Of a stretch of DNA of 64,000 bases, positions 51,339-60,256 are shown piece after piece; the stretch's first letter is position 1; the number at the start of each line of letters is the position of its first letter. Position numbers and translations under genes: made by a program. The notes beneath the pieces are model-generated. The model was given only the letters and a program-made list of their open reading frames with translations. It was not told the DNA's origin and searched no databases. The stretch covers positions 62,001 to 126,000 of the forward strand of contig NZ_MAXF01000038.1 in NCBI RefSeq assembly GCF_001704635.1, given 5' to 3'. This DNA comes from Streptomyces sparsogenes (GTDB lineage Bacteria > Actinomycetota > Actinomycetes > Streptomycetales > Streptomycetaceae).

Positions 51339-52496
51339 CTAAGGAAGGTTCCTTGCCATCACGATCCGCTGTACTTGGTTCGTGCCTTCGTAAATCTGGG
51401 TGATCTTGGCGTCCCGCATCATCCGCTCGACCGGGTAGTCGCGGGTGTAGCCGTAGCCGCCGAGGAGTTGGACCGCGTCGGTGGTGATCTCCATGGCGGC
51501 GTCGGAGGCGTAGCACTTGGCGGCGGCGCCGAAGAAGGTGAGGTCGGAGTCGGTGCGCTCGGACTTGGCCGCGGCCGCGTACGTGAGCTGGCGGGCGGCT
51601 TCGAGTTTCATGGCCATGTCGGCGAGCATGAACTGGACGCCCTGGAAGTCGGCGATGGGCTTGCCGAACTGCTTGCGCTCCTGGACATAGCCCTTGGCGT
51701 AGTCGAGGGCGCCCTGCGCGATGCCGAGGGCCTGGGCGGCGATGGTGATGCGGGTGTGGTCGAGGGTCTTCATGGCGGTGGCGAAGCCGGTGCCCTCGGG
51801 GCCGATCATGCGGTCGGCGGGGATGCGGACGTTGTCGAGGTAGACCTCGCGGGTCGGGGAGCCCTTGATGCCGAGCTTCTTCTCGGGGGCGCCGAAGGAC
51901 ACGCCCGGGTCGGACTTCTCGACGACGAAGGCGGATATGCCCTTCGAGCGCTTCTCCGGGTCGGTCACGGCCATGACGGTGTAGTACTCGGAGACCCCGG
52001 CGTTGGTGATCCAGCGCTTGACGCCGTTGAGGACGTAGGCGTCGCCGTCGCGCACGGCCCTGGTCTTCATGCCGGCCGCGTCCGAGCCGGCGTCGGGCTC
52101 GCTCAGGCAGTAGGAGAACATCGCGTCGCCCTTGGCCAGCGGGGCCAGGTACTTCTTCTTCAGCTCCTCGGAGCCGGAGAGGATCACCGGGAGGGAGCCC
52201 AGCTTGTTGACGGCGGGGATCAGCGAGGAGGAGGCGCAGACGCGGGCGACCTCCTCGATGACGATGACCGTCGCGAGGGCGTCCGCGCCCGCGCCGCCGT
52301 ACGACTCGGGGACGTGGACGGCGTGCAGGTCGTTGGCGACCAGTGCGTCCAGCGCCTCCTGGGGGAAGCGGCCCTCCTCGTCGACCTCCGCGGCATGGGG
52401 GGCGATCTTCGCCTCGGCGAGGGCGCGCACCGATTCGCGGAGCATGTCGTGCTCCTCCAGCGGCCGGTACAGGTCGAAGTCCATGGATCCCGCCAA
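51339..52496 (-). CDS. Acyl-CoA dehydrogenase
   Basis: A 385-residue FAD flavoprotein that makes the trans-2,3 double bond in acyl-CoA beta-oxidation (short/medium-chain type). Motifs: MFSYCLSEPDAGSDAAGMKTRAV and NGVKRWITNAGVSEYYTV (FAD/substrate), RKQFGKPIADFQGVQFMLADMA, and the end VQLLGGYGYTRDYPVERMMRDAKITQIYEGTNQVQRIV, where Glu in YEGTNQ is the catalytic base. The start is uncertain: TTG at 52496 (product LAGSMDFDLYRP) keeps the conserved N-terminus I remember; the ATG at 52484 is the alternative. Divergent from the UDP-sugar dehydrogenase gene. Confidence 0.93.
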   Translation of the reverse strand: MAGSMDFDLYRPLEEHDMLRESVRALAEAKIAPHAAEVDEEGRFPQEALDALVANDLHAVHVPESYGGAGADALATVIVIEEVARVCASSSLIPAVNKLGSLPVILSGSEELKKKYLAPLAKGDAMFSYCLSEPDAGSDAAGMKTRAVRDGDAYVLNGVKRWITNAGVSEYYTVMAVTDPEKRSKGISAFVVEKSDPGVSFGAPEKKLGIKGSPTREVYLDNVRIPADRMIGPEGTGFATAMKTLDHTRITIAAQALGIAQGALDYAKGYVQERKQFGKPIADFQGVQFMLADMAMKLEAARQLTYAAAAKSERTDSDLTFFGAAAKCYASDAAMEITTDAVQLLGGYGYTRDYPVERMMRDAKITQIYEGTNQVQRIVMARNLP

Positions 52497-52520
52497 GATC
52501 GTCTCACTCCCCAAGAGTGC

Positions 52521-52550
52521 TAACTACCGTTAAGTAACTGAATTCTAGAG
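52521..52550. promoter_or_regulatory. AT-rich divergent control region
   Basis: The 30-bp stretch beginning TAACTACCGTTAAGTAACTG is strikingly AT-rich for this genome and lies just upstream of the acyl-CoA dehydrogenase start. TTAACGGTAGTTA-type half-sites make it a candidate promoter/operator for fatty-acid-responsive control, but I cannot assign a regulator. Confidence 0.4.
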
Positions 52551-52679
52551 CGCCGTCCGGACCTGGTACAGGTGACTTTGGCGACAGCCGTGCGCGCGGA
52601 GGAGGCGCGGGATCGGCTCCGCGGCGCGGGCGCGGCTATGCTCATGCCCGCATCCGCCCGAACGCCTTCTGGAGCACGC

Positions 52680-54020
52680 ATGGCCCTCAAGATCACCGTG
52701 ATCGGCACCGGCTACCTGGGCGCCACGCACGCCGCGGCCATGGCCGAGCTCGGCTTCGAGGTGCTGGGTCTTGATGTCGTGCCCGAGAAGATCGAGATGC
52801 TCTCGGCCGGCCGGGTGCCGATGTACGAGCCGGGTCTGGAGGAGCTGCTGCGGCGGCATGTCGCGGGGTTCGAGGGCTCGACGGGGCGGCTGCGCTTCAC
52901 CACCTCGTACGAGGAGGCCGGCGAGTTCGGCGACATCCACTTCATCTGTGTGAACACTCCGCAGAAACACGGCGAGTACGCGTGTGACATGAGTTACGTG
53001 GACGCCGCCGTGGACTCGCTGGCCCCGCATCTGACCCGCCCGGTCCTGGTCGTGGGCAAGTCCACCGTCCCGGTCGGCAGCGCGGCGCGGCTCGCGGCCC
53101 GGCTGGCGGAGCTGGCCCCGGTGGGGGTGGACGCCGAGCTGGCCTGGAACCCGGAGTTCCTGCGCGAGGGCTTCGCCGTGCAGGACACCCTGCACCCGGA
53201 CCGCATCGTGGTCGGGGTGACCAGCGAGCGGGCCGAGAAGCTGCTGCGCACGGTGTACGGGACCCCGCTCGCGGAGGGCTCGCCGTTCGTGGTGACCGAC
53301 TATCCGACGGCCGAGCTGGTGAAGACCGCGGCGAACTCCTTCCTCGCGACGAAGATCTCGTTCATCAACGCGATGGCCGAGGTCTGCGAGGCGGCGGGCG
53401 GCGACGTGGTCAAGCTGGCCGAGGCCATCGGCTACGACGAGCGGATCGGGAAGAAGTTCCTGCGGGCCGGGATCGGCTTCGGCGGCGGCTGCCTGCCCAA
53501 GGACATCCGGGCCTTCATGGCGCGCGCCGGGGAGCTGGGCGCGGACCAGGCGCTGACCTTCCTGCGCGAGGTGGACTCCATCAACATGCGGCGCCGCGGC
53601 CACATGGTCGAGCTGGCCCGCAACGCGGTCGGTGGCAGCTTCCTCGGCAAGCGGGTCGCGGTGCTGGGGGCGACCTTCAAGCCGGATTCGGACGACGTAC
53701 GGGACTCCCCCGCGCTCAACGTCGCGGGCCAGATCCACCTCCAGGGCGCCCAGGTCACCGTCTTCGACCCCAAGGGGATGGACAACGCGCGCGCCCTCTT
53801 CCCGACCCTCGCCTACGCGCCGAGCGCGCTGGAGGCGGCGCGGGGCGCGCACGCCGTGCTGCACCTGACCGAGTGGGCCGAGTTCCGCGAGCTGGACCCG
53901 GCCGCGCTGGGCGAGGCGGTCGCGGAGCGCCGGATCCTCGACGGGCGCAACGCGCTGGACCCGGAGCGGTGGCGCGAGGCGGGCTGGACGTACCGGGCGC
54001 TGGGCCGGCCCACCGCCTGA
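52680..54020 (+). CDS. UDP-glucose/GDP-mannose 6-dehydrogenase family protein
   Basis: A 446-residue NAD-dependent enzyme that oxidises the C6 hydroxyl of an NDP-sugar to the uronic acid, for envelope polysaccharides. N-terminal Rossmann domain ITVIGTGYLGATHAAAMAELG (5-25), STVPVGSA, NPEFLREGFAVQDTLHPDRIVVG, the catalytic Cys271 in GFGGGCLPKDI, and the C-terminal GATFKPDSDDVRDSPALN sugar-binding domain. The start at 52680 has GGAGC 5 bp upstream and begins with the conserved MALKITVIG. Whether UDP-glucose or GDP-mannose is used cannot be told. Confidence 0.92.
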   Translation: MALKITVIGTGYLGATHAAAMAELGFEVLGLDVVPEKIEMLSAGRVPMYEPGLEELLRRHVAGFEGSTGRLRFTTSYEEAGEFGDIHFICVNTPQKHGEYACDMSYVDAAVDSLAPHLTRPVLVVGKSTVPVGSAARLAARLAELAPVGVDAELAWNPEFLREGFAVQDTLHPDRIVVGVTSERAEKLLRTVYGTPLAEGSPFVVTDYPTAELVKTAANSFLATKISFINAMAEVCEAAGGDVVKLAEAIGYDERIGKKFLRAGIGFGGGCLPKDIRAFMARAGELGADQALTFLREVDSINMRRRGHMVELARNAVGGSFLGKRVAVLGATFKPDSDDVRDSPALNVAGQIHLQGAQVTVFDPKGMDNARALFPTLAYAPSALEAARGAHAVLHLTEWAEFRELDPAALGEAVAERRILDGRNALDPERWREAGWTYRALGRPTA

Positions 54021-54169
54021 CCGGCCGGCCGGCCGGCCCCATCGGCCCGACCGCGCGACCTGACCGGCGGCTGCCGGCTGCCGCGGTGTGGCCTTCCCAG
54101 GTTTGCGGCGGCTCCTTCCGTCAACCTGTATGGCACTCGTCTTCTGCCGATCAGCCCACGGAGGAGCCC

Positions 54170-54544
54170 ATGTCCGTCGCCTTTCTGAACGTCGTCGTGC
54201 TCGACGCCCCGGACCCGACCGCGCTCGCCCGCTTCTACCAAGGGGTCATCGGTGGCGAGATCAAGGGCGAGGGCGAGCGGTGGGTCGACCTGATCGGGGC
54301 CCAGGGCGGCGTCCGGCTGGCGTTCCAGGAGGCACCCGGCATGGTGCCGCCGGACTGGCCGAGCGCGGACTCCTCGCAGCAGCTCCACCTCGATCTGACC
54401 GTCACCTGCGACATCGAGGAGGCGGAGGAGAAGGTTCTGGCGCTGGGGGCCCGGGCCCTGGACACCGACGACGAGGGCGGGAAGCGGGACTTCCGCGTCT
54501 ACGCCGACCCCGCCGGGCACCCCTTCTGTCTGATTCGCCAGTAA
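54170..54544 (+). CDS. VOC (glyoxalase/bleomycin resistance) family protein
   Basis: A 124-residue vicinal-oxygen-chelate fold protein made of two beta-alpha-beta-beta-beta units: AFLNVVVLDAPDPTALARFYQGVIGGEI at the N-terminus and QQLHLDLTVTCDIEEAEEKVLALGARAL in the second, closing with YADPAGHPFCLIRQ. Metal-ligand candidates are His in LHLDL and the final region. The substrate is unknown. GGAGGAG lies 5 bp before the ATG. Confidence 0.86.
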   Translation: MSVAFLNVVVLDAPDPTALARFYQGVIGGEIKGEGERWVDLIGAQGGVRLAFQEAPGMVPPDWPSADSSQQLHLDLTVTCDIEEAEEKVLALGARALDTDDEGGKRDFRVYADPAGHPFCLIRQ

Positions 54545-54562
54545 GGCCGGGCCCCTGCGGCC

Positions 54563-55762
54563 TCAGGCGTCCCCAGGCACGTCCAGCTCTTCGATCGTCG
54601 CGAGGGAAGGCCCCCGGTGGGCCCTCAGGTCCCGCGCCACCGCTTCCGCGTCGCGTACCACCCGCACCGCGTTCTGCCAGGTCAGCTTGGCCAGGTCGGC
54701 CTCGGACCAGCGGCGCTCCAGCAGCTCCGCGATCAGGTGCGGGTAACCGGCCACGTCGGCGAGGTCGGCGGGGGTGAAGGGGGTGCCGTCGAAGTCGCCG
54801 CCGATGCCGAGGTGGTCGATGCCGGCCACCTCGCGCATGTGGTCGAGGTGGTCGGCGACGGTGGCGGCGGTGGCCACGGGGCGGGGGTTGGCCTCCTCGT
54901 ACGCCTGGTGGACCTTGAGGGCCTCGGGCGTGGTCGCCAGCGGCTCCAGGCCGTGGGCGCGGAGGTTGTCCTCCGCCGCCCGGGTCCAGGCCACGGCCTC
55001 CGGGAGGACGAATTTCGGGACGAAGGTGACCATCGCGACACCGCCGTTGGCGGGGAGCCGCTCCAGTACGTCGTCGGGGATGTTGCGCGGGTGGTCGCAC
55101 ACGGCGCGCGAGGAGGAGTGGGAGAAGACGACGGGGGCGTCGGTGACCCGCAGCGCGTCCCGCATGGTGTCGGCGGAGACGTGGGAGAGGTCGACGAGCA
55201 TGCCCAGCCGGTTCATCTCCCGGACGACCTCCTCGCCGAAGCGGGTGAGGCCGTGGGCCCGGGGCTCGTCGGTCGCCGAGTCCGCCCAGGGGACGTTGTC
55301 GTTGTGGGTGAGCGTCATGTAGCGCACGCCGAGGTCGTACAGCGCGCGCAGGGTGGCGAGCGAGCAGTTGATGCTGTGGCCGCCCTCCGCGCCCATGAGG
55401 GAGGCGATCCGGCCCTCGGCGCGGGCCGCCTCCATGTCCTCGGCGGTGTGGGCGAGCCGCAGATCGGAGGGGTAGCGGTCGGCCAGCCGCCGTACGACGT
55501 CCATCTGCTCGAGGGTGGCGCTGACCGCCGTGTCGCCGCTGAGGTGCGAGGGGACGTAGACAGACCAGAACTGCGCGCCCACCCCGCCGGCCCGCAGCCG
55601 CGGGATGTCGGTGTGCAGGTGGGCGCGCTGGTCGAGGGCGATGTCGCGCCGGTGGAGGTCGTAGCGGACCTGCTCCCGCAGGGCCCAGGGGAGGTCGTTG
55701 TGGCCGTCGACGACGGGGTGGGCGGCCAGCAGGTCACGGGCTTGCGCGAGTCGGTCGGTCAT
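54563..55762 (-). CDS. Membrane-type dipeptidase, peptidase family M19
   Basis: A 399-residue zinc dipeptidase of the renal dipeptidase family, here without signal peptide, so probably cytoplasmic. Zinc ligands: His21 and Asp23 (VDGHNDLPW), Glu126 ([10 protein letters not shown]), His194 (VDLSHVS) and His215 ([10 protein letters not shown]). The later [18 protein letters not shown] motif carries further conserved Asp. It may recycle dipeptides or, as in other M19 enzymes, cleave D-amino-acid or beta-lactam-like substrates. It lies 46 bp upstream of nothing else on its strand except purE, which ends before its region and is read in the same direction. Confidence 0.92.
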   Translation of the reverse strand: MTDRLAQARDLLAAHPVVDGHNDLPWALREQVRYDLHRRDIALDQRAHLHTDIPRLRAGGVGAQFWSVYVPSHLSGDTAVSATLEQMDVVRRLADRYPSDLRLAHTAEDMEAARAEGRIASLMGAEGGHSINCSLATLRALYDLGVRYMTLTHNDNVPWADSATDEPRAHGLTRFGEEVVREMNRLGMLVDLSHVSADTMRDALRVTDAPVVFSHSSSRAVCDHPRNIPDDVLERLPANGGVAMVTFVPKFVLPEAVAWTRAAEDNLRAHGLEPLATTPEALKVHQAYEEANPRPVATAATVADHLDHMREVAGIDHLGIGGDFDGTPFTPADLADVAGYPHLIAELLERRWSEADLAKLTWQNAVRVVRDAEAVARDLRAHRGPSLATIEELDVPGDA

Positions 55763-55808
55763 CCCCCCATCCTCTTACGCGGCCCGGCCCGCGTCACGTA
55801 CGCCCCCG

Positions 55809-56342
55809 CTACTTGGCGAAGCCGAACGACCCGGCGCCGTCCACCTTGGCGCGCAGCCGCTTGCCCTTCTGGGTCGCCTGCTCGTTCAGCTCGTCCTGGA
55901 ACTCGCGCATCCGGGTGAGCAGTTCCGGGTCGTGGGCGGCGAGGATGCGGGCGGCGAGCAGCCCGGCGTTGCGGGCGCCGCCGACGGAGACGGTGGCCAC
56001 GGGGACACCCGCGGGCATCTGGACGATCGACAGCAGGGAGTCCATGCCGTCCAGGTACTTCAGCGGGACCGGCACGCCGATCACCGGCAGCGGGGTGACG
56101 GAGGCCAGCATGCCCGGGAGGTGGGCGGCGCCGCCGGCGCCCGCGATGATCGCCTTGAGGCCGCGGGGGGCCGCGTTCTCGCCGTACGCGACCATCTCGC
56201 GCGGCATGCGGTGGGCCGAGACGACGTCCACCTCGTACGGGATCTCGAACTCGTCGAGGGCCTTCGCCGCCTCCTCCATCACGGGCCAGTCGGAGTCGGA
56301 GCCCATGACGATGCCGACGACGGGGGCGCTGGGGCTGCTCAT
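55809..56342 (-). CDS. purE: N5-carboxyaminoimidazole ribonucleotide mutase
   Basis: Catalyses N5-CAIR to CAIR in purine synthesis. The 177-residue product has the class I PurE motifs [14 protein letters not shown] (9-22), [11 protein letters not shown], and [18 protein letters not shown] (catalytic His). The C-terminal tail (after about 155) is extended and basic, common in streptomycetes. Its ATG overlaps the stop of purK by 4 bp (ATGA). Confidence 0.96.
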   Translation of the reverse strand: MSSPSAPVVGIVMGSDSDWPVMEEAAKALDEFEIPYEVDVVSAHRMPREMVAYGENAAPRGLKAIIAGAGGAAHLPGMLASVTPLPVIGVPVPLKYLDGMDSLLSIVQMPAGVPVATVSVGGARNAGLLAARILAAHDPELLTRMREFQDELNEQATQKGKRLRAKVDGAGSFGFAK

Positions 56343-57502
56343 TCGGTGATGGTCCCTCGGAGGTAGTCGGCGGCGTGGCGGCCGCGCTCGCGCACGTCGT
56401 CCAGGTCGTCGCCGTAGGTGTTGACGTGGCCGACCTTGCGGCCCGGCTTCACGTCCTTGCCGTACATGTGGATCTTCAGGGCGGGGTCGCGGGCCATGCA
56501 GTGCAGGTACGCGGGGTACATCTCGGGGAAGTCGCCGCCGAGGACGTTGGTCATCACGGTCCAGGTGGCGCGCGGGCGCGGGTCGCCGAGCGGCAGGTCG
56601 AGCACGGCGCGCACATGGTTGGCGAACTGGGAGGTGACCGCGCCGTCCTGGGTCCAGTGGCCGGAGTTGTGGGGGCGCATGGCCAGCTCGTTGACCAGCA
56701 GCCGGCCGTCCCGGGTCTCGAAGAGCTCGACCGCGAGGTGGCCGACGACCCCGAGCTCCGCCGCGATCTTCAGCGCCATCTCCTGGGCCTGGCCGGACAG
56801 CTCCTCGGAGAGCCCGGGGGCCGGGGCGATCACGGTGTCGCAGACGCCGTCCACCTGGATCGACTCGACGACGGGGTAGGCGACGGCCTGGCCGTGCGGG
56901 GACCGTACGACATTGGCGGCGAGCTCGCGGGCGAAGTCGACCTTCTCCTCGGCGAGCACGGGCACCCCGGCGCGGAAGGGCTCGGCCGCCTCCTCGGCGT
57001 CGCGGACGACCCACACGCCCTTGCCGTCGTAGCCACCGCGGACCGTCTTGAGGACGACGGGGAAGCCTGTGTTTTCTCCCGCCGCCCCGCCCAGCCCTTC
57101 GGCGGCGAACCGCTCGACGTCGGCGGGGTCGGCCACGATGCGGTGGCGGGGGCAGGGCACGTCGAGCGAGGTCAGCCGGTCCCGCATCACGCCCTTGTCC
57201 TGGGCGTGCAGCAGCGCCTCGACGCCGGGGCGGATGACGACACCGTCCGCCTCCAGGGCGCGCAGGTGCTCGGCCGGGACGTGTTCGTGGTCGAAGGTGA
57301 CCACATCACAGCCTTGTGCGAACGCACGAAGGGTCTCCAGGTCACGGTAGTCGCCCACGACGACGTCGCTGACCACCTGGGCCGCCGAGTCCTGGCGGGT
57401 GTCACTGAGCAGCTTGAACCTGATACCGAGGGGGATGCCCGCCTCGTGGGTCATGCGGGCGAGCTGGCCGCCGCCGACCATGCCGACTACCGGAAATGTC
57501 AC
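56339..57502 (-). CDS. purK: N5-carboxyaminoimidazole ribonucleotide synthase
   Basis: An ATP-grasp enzyme that makes N5-CAIR from AIR, ATP and bicarbonate. The 387-residue product starts at GTG ([19 protein letters not shown]), with ATP-grasp motifs [31 protein letters not shown] and the metal site [26 protein letters not shown]. Coupled to purE by ATGA. A TACTCT -10 ends 7 nt before the GTG, and the G-rich run between them could also serve as Shine-Dalgarno. Confidence 0.95.
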   Translation of the reverse strand: MTFPVVGMVGGGQLARMTHEAGIPLGIRFKLLSDTRQDSAAQVVSDVVVGDYRDLETLRAFAQGCDVVTFDHEHVPAEHLRALEADGVVIRPGVEALLHAQDKGVMRDRLTSLDVPCPRHRIVADPADVERFAAEGLGGAAGENTGFPVVLKTVRGGYDGKGVWVVRDAEEAAEPFRAGVPVLAEEKVDFARELAANVVRSPHGQAVAYPVVESIQVDGVCDTVIAPAPGLSEELSGQAQEMALKIAAELGVVGHLAVELFETRDGRLLVNELAMRPHNSGHWTQDGAVTSQFANHVRAVLDLPLGDPRPRATWTVMTNVLGGDFPEMYPAYLHCMARDPALKIHMYGKDVKPGRKVGHVNTYGDDLDDVRERGRHAADYLRGTITE

Positions 57503-57509
57503 GCCCCCC

Positions 57510-57515
57510 AGAGTA
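57510..57515 (-). promoter_or_regulatory. -10 box TACTCT of the purK-purE operon
   Basis: On the minus strand TACTCT fits TANNNT and is 7 nt from the purK GTG, so the operon is probably transcribed from close to the start codon. Confidence 0.5.
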
Positions 57516-57595
57516 GCTTCCCGGCCGGGCGGCCCCCGGGGCACCTGGTGAGGGGCCTGACCTGGAGGGATCTCTTGGATGTTCCTACAGAACGT

Positions 57596-57653
57596 TATGA
57601 TCTCCGTGCATTTGACACGGACCTGCCGGGCACGGTTTGACGGGGACCTGCCG
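57596..57653 (+). promoter_or_regulatory. Promoter region and two 18-bp boxes upstream of protease module 1
   Basis: TATGAT (57596-57601, within GTTATGATC) fits a -10. Downstream lie TTTGACACGGACCTGCCG (57611-57628) and TTTGACGGGGACCTGCCG (57636-57653), two copies of an 18-bp element with a 25-bp period, 23 bp before the ATG of the peptidase gene. One further copy precedes module 2 in the same relative place. Confidence 0.65.
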
Positions 57654-57676
57654 CGCGCGTCCTAGGGGGAGGCCGT

Positions 57677-59233
57677 ATGACGACGCGCAGGCTCAGGCAC
57701 ATGTACACCGACAACCAGGACGGGCTGAACAAGCTGCACAAGCGGGTCCAGGCCATCCAGGTGGAGGCCCATTCGTTCGAGGACCCGATGAAGGTCCGTA
57801 CCGCCCTGGCCGACGCGATCACCGAGGCGCGGGAGTTCTCGGCCCCGCACGGCAACCCGGACCACATCGACGGGGTCGCGGGCCGCTACCGGGAGGCGGC
57901 CGCGATCGTGGACCGGGCCCAGGGCGATCTGGGGAAGGTCGCCAAGGACGGGCTGCCCTCGGTGTGGGTGGGCACCGCGGGGGCGAAGGCGAGCGAGGTC
58001 ATCAAGGCCGCCTCGTACTCCGCCGACCAGATGGCCCAGAAGTTCCAGGAGGCCATCCCCGCCCTGCGGGCCCTGTCCGAGGGCATCCGCGAGGCCCAGT
58101 CGAAGCATGACTTCGGGGTCTCCGCGCTCGACGTGGCGGCGTCGATCCTCAACAACGGCGACTTCTTCATGCCCGCCGACGAGTTGCGCCGGGCGAAGAC
58201 GGCCATCCTGGACGGCGTCTCCTACATGGGCGAGGCCGCGGGCCACGCCAAGGCGGCCGGTGTCGAGGCCCGGAAGGCGCTCACCAAGCTGGCGTCCGAG
58301 GCCCGCGCCCGGAAGGTGACCGCGAGCGGCCTGACCGACGCCGACCGGCTGGTCCTCGCCGACGCCGCCGCCCCCGGCGGCCCCGCCGACCTCAACGAGA
58401 TCCTCACCGCCAACGAACTCAAGCGGTCCTCCGAGTTCATGGACAAGATGAGCGCGCACGACAAGGCGGAGTTCGACCGGCTGCTGTCCGCCGCCAAGTC
58501 CCCGCAGGAGCGGGCGTATCTGATGAAGGCGCTGGCCGCGGGGCACGACCTGAAGGAGATCGACCACTTCGCCCAGCAGATCCACGGCCGGTCCCCGCAG
58601 TGGCTGAGCGACCGCCTCACCCCCGTCGTCATCCAGAGCACCGAGCCCGGCACCAACTACGTGAACTACCAGGGCGCCAAGTGGGACCAGGGCCCGGACG
58701 GGACGTGTGTCGCCTCGTCCACCGTCAACGCCCGGGCGATGGTCGATCCCCTGTACGCCTTCCGCCTCACGACCGGCGGCCACCCCGACGAACCCAAGTA
58801 CGACAACCCCCCCGCCTTCGCCGACCGCCTCAAGAAGGAGCAGAACCGCGTCCACGCGGAGGGCGGCGGCGACCCCCTTCCCGACGGCGGTATGAACCCC
58901 TACGGCCAGCAGCACATCAACGACGTGGAGGTGGGCGGCCACACCGGCGGCGACTACGCCGAACGGAAGCTGGGCAACGCCGCGGAGCGGCAGGCGTCCC
59001 TGGTCGACATCGAGAGGAACCTCGACAACGGCGTGCCCGTTCCGGTCGACGTCGAGGGCGGCACCGGCCGCCACGCCATGATGATCGTCGGACACGAGGG
59101 CGACCGGCTCCAGGTCTACAACCCGTGGGGCACCACCACGTGGATCAGCGAGGACGACTTCGTCAACAACAGGATGGGCTACACCAACAACGGCTACTAC
59201 CCGACCGCCTACTCCGTCTACCTCCCGAAGTGA
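57677..59233 (+). CDS. WXG100-like / papain-like (C39-type) cysteine peptidase protein, module 1
   Basis: A 518-residue protein without Sec signal or membrane helix. The N-terminal ~160 residues are helical with a WXG-like turn (KDGLPSVWVGTAGAKASEV, about 94-112), as in ESX/type VII substrates. A middle block (about 210-315) holds GLTDADRLVLADAAAPGGP and KSPQERAYLMKALAAGHDL. The C-terminal domain has a papain/C39-like catalytic set: Cys344 (DGTCVASS), His466 (GRHAMMIVGHEG) and Asn482 (VYNPWG), with the His-Asn spacing of 16 normal for C39 folds. GGGGGAGG precedes the ATG. Followed after 2 bp by a chagasin-like lipoprotein, suggesting protease plus inhibitor. Type VII export is inferred. Confidence 0.75.
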   Translation: MTTRRLRHMYTDNQDGLNKLHKRVQAIQVEAHSFEDPMKVRTALADAITEAREFSAPHGNPDHIDGVAGRYREAAAIVDRAQGDLGKVAKDGLPSVWVGTAGAKASEVIKAASYSADQMAQKFQEAIPALRALSEGIREAQSKHDFGVSALDVAASILNNGDFFMPADELRRAKTAILDGVSYMGEAAGHAKAAGVEARKALTKLASEARARKVTASGLTDADRLVLADAAAPGGPADLNEILTANELKRSSEFMDKMSAHDKAEFDRLLSAAKSPQERAYLMKALAAGHDLKEIDHFAQQIHGRSPQWLSDRLTPVVIQSTEPGTNYVNYQGAKWDQGPDGTCVASSTVNARAMVDPLYAFRLTTGGHPDEPKYDNPPAFADRLKKEQNRVHAEGGGDPLPDGGMNPYGQQHINDVEVGGHTGGDYAERKLGNAAERQASLVDIERNLDNGVPVPVDVEGGTGRHAMMIVGHEGDRLQVYNPWGTTTWISEDDFVNNRMGYTNNGYYPTAYSVYLPK

Positions 59234-59235
59234 CC

Positions 59236-59772
59236 ATGAGCGCCCTCACCCGCCACACCTTCGCCCTGCTCCTGACCGGCCTCGCGCTGGGCGCCGCGGG
59301 CTGTGAGTCCGGCCAGGGCTCGCCCGCCGAGTCCGAGGGCTCGTCGTCGTCCCCCACCTCAACGCCGTCCTCGTCCCCGGCCTCCGATCCGACCCCCGCC
59401 GGTCTCGGCACGGTGCACAAGGACCCGAACGACACCTCGGTCCGGGACCGTACCGAGGGCCCGATCACCGTGAAGCGCGGCGAACGCTTCTCGATCGCCC
59501 TCCGGCAGAACGTCTCCGCGCGCGCCGACTGGAGCCTGGGCAGGCCACGCCCGTCCGCGGCCGTGCTGCGCAAGGTCGGCGAAAGCTCGTACCAGACCGC
59601 GCGGGAGAAGGAACTGGTCGGCGGGGGCCACACCAAGTACTTCACCTTCGAGGCCCTCAAGGCCGGAGACACCCGGATCGTGTTCGCCAACTCCTTCGGC
59701 ACGGACACCTCCGCCGGGGGCTACTCCCCCAACCTCCCCCGCACCATCACCTACCGGGTGGTCGTGCGCTGA
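59236..59772 (+). CDS. Lipoprotein with chagasin-like (I42) inhibitor domain
   Basis: A 178-residue lipoprotein. The signal HTFALLLTGLALGAAGC has Cys23 as lipid attachment, then a Ser/Pro linker (to about 60). The mature domain (about 75-178) reads ITVKRGERFSIALRQN ... ADWSL ... LVGGGHTKYFTFEALKAGDTRIVFANS ... TITYRVVVR, the strand pattern and the F-x-A-x-K-A-G-x-T motif of chagasin/I42 cysteine-protease inhibitors. The inhibitory NPTTG loop is degenerate (NVSAR). Only 2 bp separate it from the cysteine peptidase gene, so it is the obvious candidate for inhibiting or restraining that enzyme at the cell surface. Confidence 0.68.
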   Translation: MSALTRHTFALLLTGLALGAAGCESGQGSPAESEGSSSSPTSTPSSSPASDPTPAGLGTVHKDPNDTSVRDRTEGPITVKRGERFSIALRQNVSARADWSLGRPRPSAAVLRKVGESSYQTAREKELVGGGHTKYFTFEALKAGDTRIVFANSFGTDTSAGGYSPNLPRTITYRVVVR

Positions 59773-59822
59773 CGCCGCGACGACACCCGTGACCTGCCTG
59801 TTCCGGCAGCGGCCCAGGTGGT

Positions 59823-59854
59823 TAGGATCAGCCGTATTTGACGCGGACCTGCCG
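59823..59854 (+). promoter_or_regulatory. Promoter region and 18-bp box upstream of protease module 2
   Basis: TAGGAT (59823-59828, within GTTAGGATC) is followed after 8 bp by TTTGACGCGGACCTGCCG (59837-59854), the same element found twice before module 1. In both modules it lies just downstream of a GTTAxGATC -10-like sequence. Confidence 0.65.
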
Positions 59855-59879
59855 CGTCCGTTTCCTCGGGGGAGTCGCT

Positions 59880-60242
59880 ATGGGACAGGACAAGGTCCTC
59901 GGCATCCAGCACGGCGGCGCGCTCAGCCAGGCGGATCGCCTGGGGCTCGCCGCCGATGACATCCAGGCGGCCAAGGGGCTGCTGGAGAAGGGCGGCGAGG
60001 GCGGCGGGATCTTCGGGTTCGGGGCACTCGGAGTGGTCTCCTCGCTCGCGCACTTCGGCGAGTACGCCGGGCCCGCCTTCACCGAGTTCTCGGACGCCTG
60101 GACCGCCGAGTGCGAGACCCTCGAGGGCGCGGTGCGCGAGCTGCAGAAGAAGGTCGGGGTCAGTTCCCAGGCCTATCGCGGAACCGACCTGGGCAGAAAG
60201 AGCGACTTCAGCGCCATCGACCGCTACTCGCAGAACTCCTGA
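59880..60242 (+). CDS. Small WXG-like protein, module 2
   Basis: A 120-residue protein without signal peptide. Its N-terminus (MGQDKVLGIQHGGALSQADRL) is followed by a Gly-rich turn (KGGEGGGIFGFGALG) and two helices with FTEFSDAWTAECETLEGAVRELQKK, the length and helical-hairpin style of ESX/WXG100 proteins, though the exact W-x-G is not present. GGGGGAG precedes the ATG. It is 14 bp upstream of the module 2 peptidase and is probably its partner or chaperone for export; this is inference. Confidence 0.6.
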   Translation: MGQDKVLGIQHGGALSQADRLGLAADDIQAAKGLLEKGGEGGGIFGFGALGVVSSLAHFGEYAGPAFTEFSDAWTAECETLEGAVRELQKKVGVSSQAYRGTDLGRKSDFSAIDRYSQNS

Positions 60243-60256
60243 GGGGCAAGGCGCAC

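Noticed and set aside
54546..54562. Terminator between VOC and dipeptidase genes
   Set aside because: The short GGCC inverted segments are too weak to support a call.
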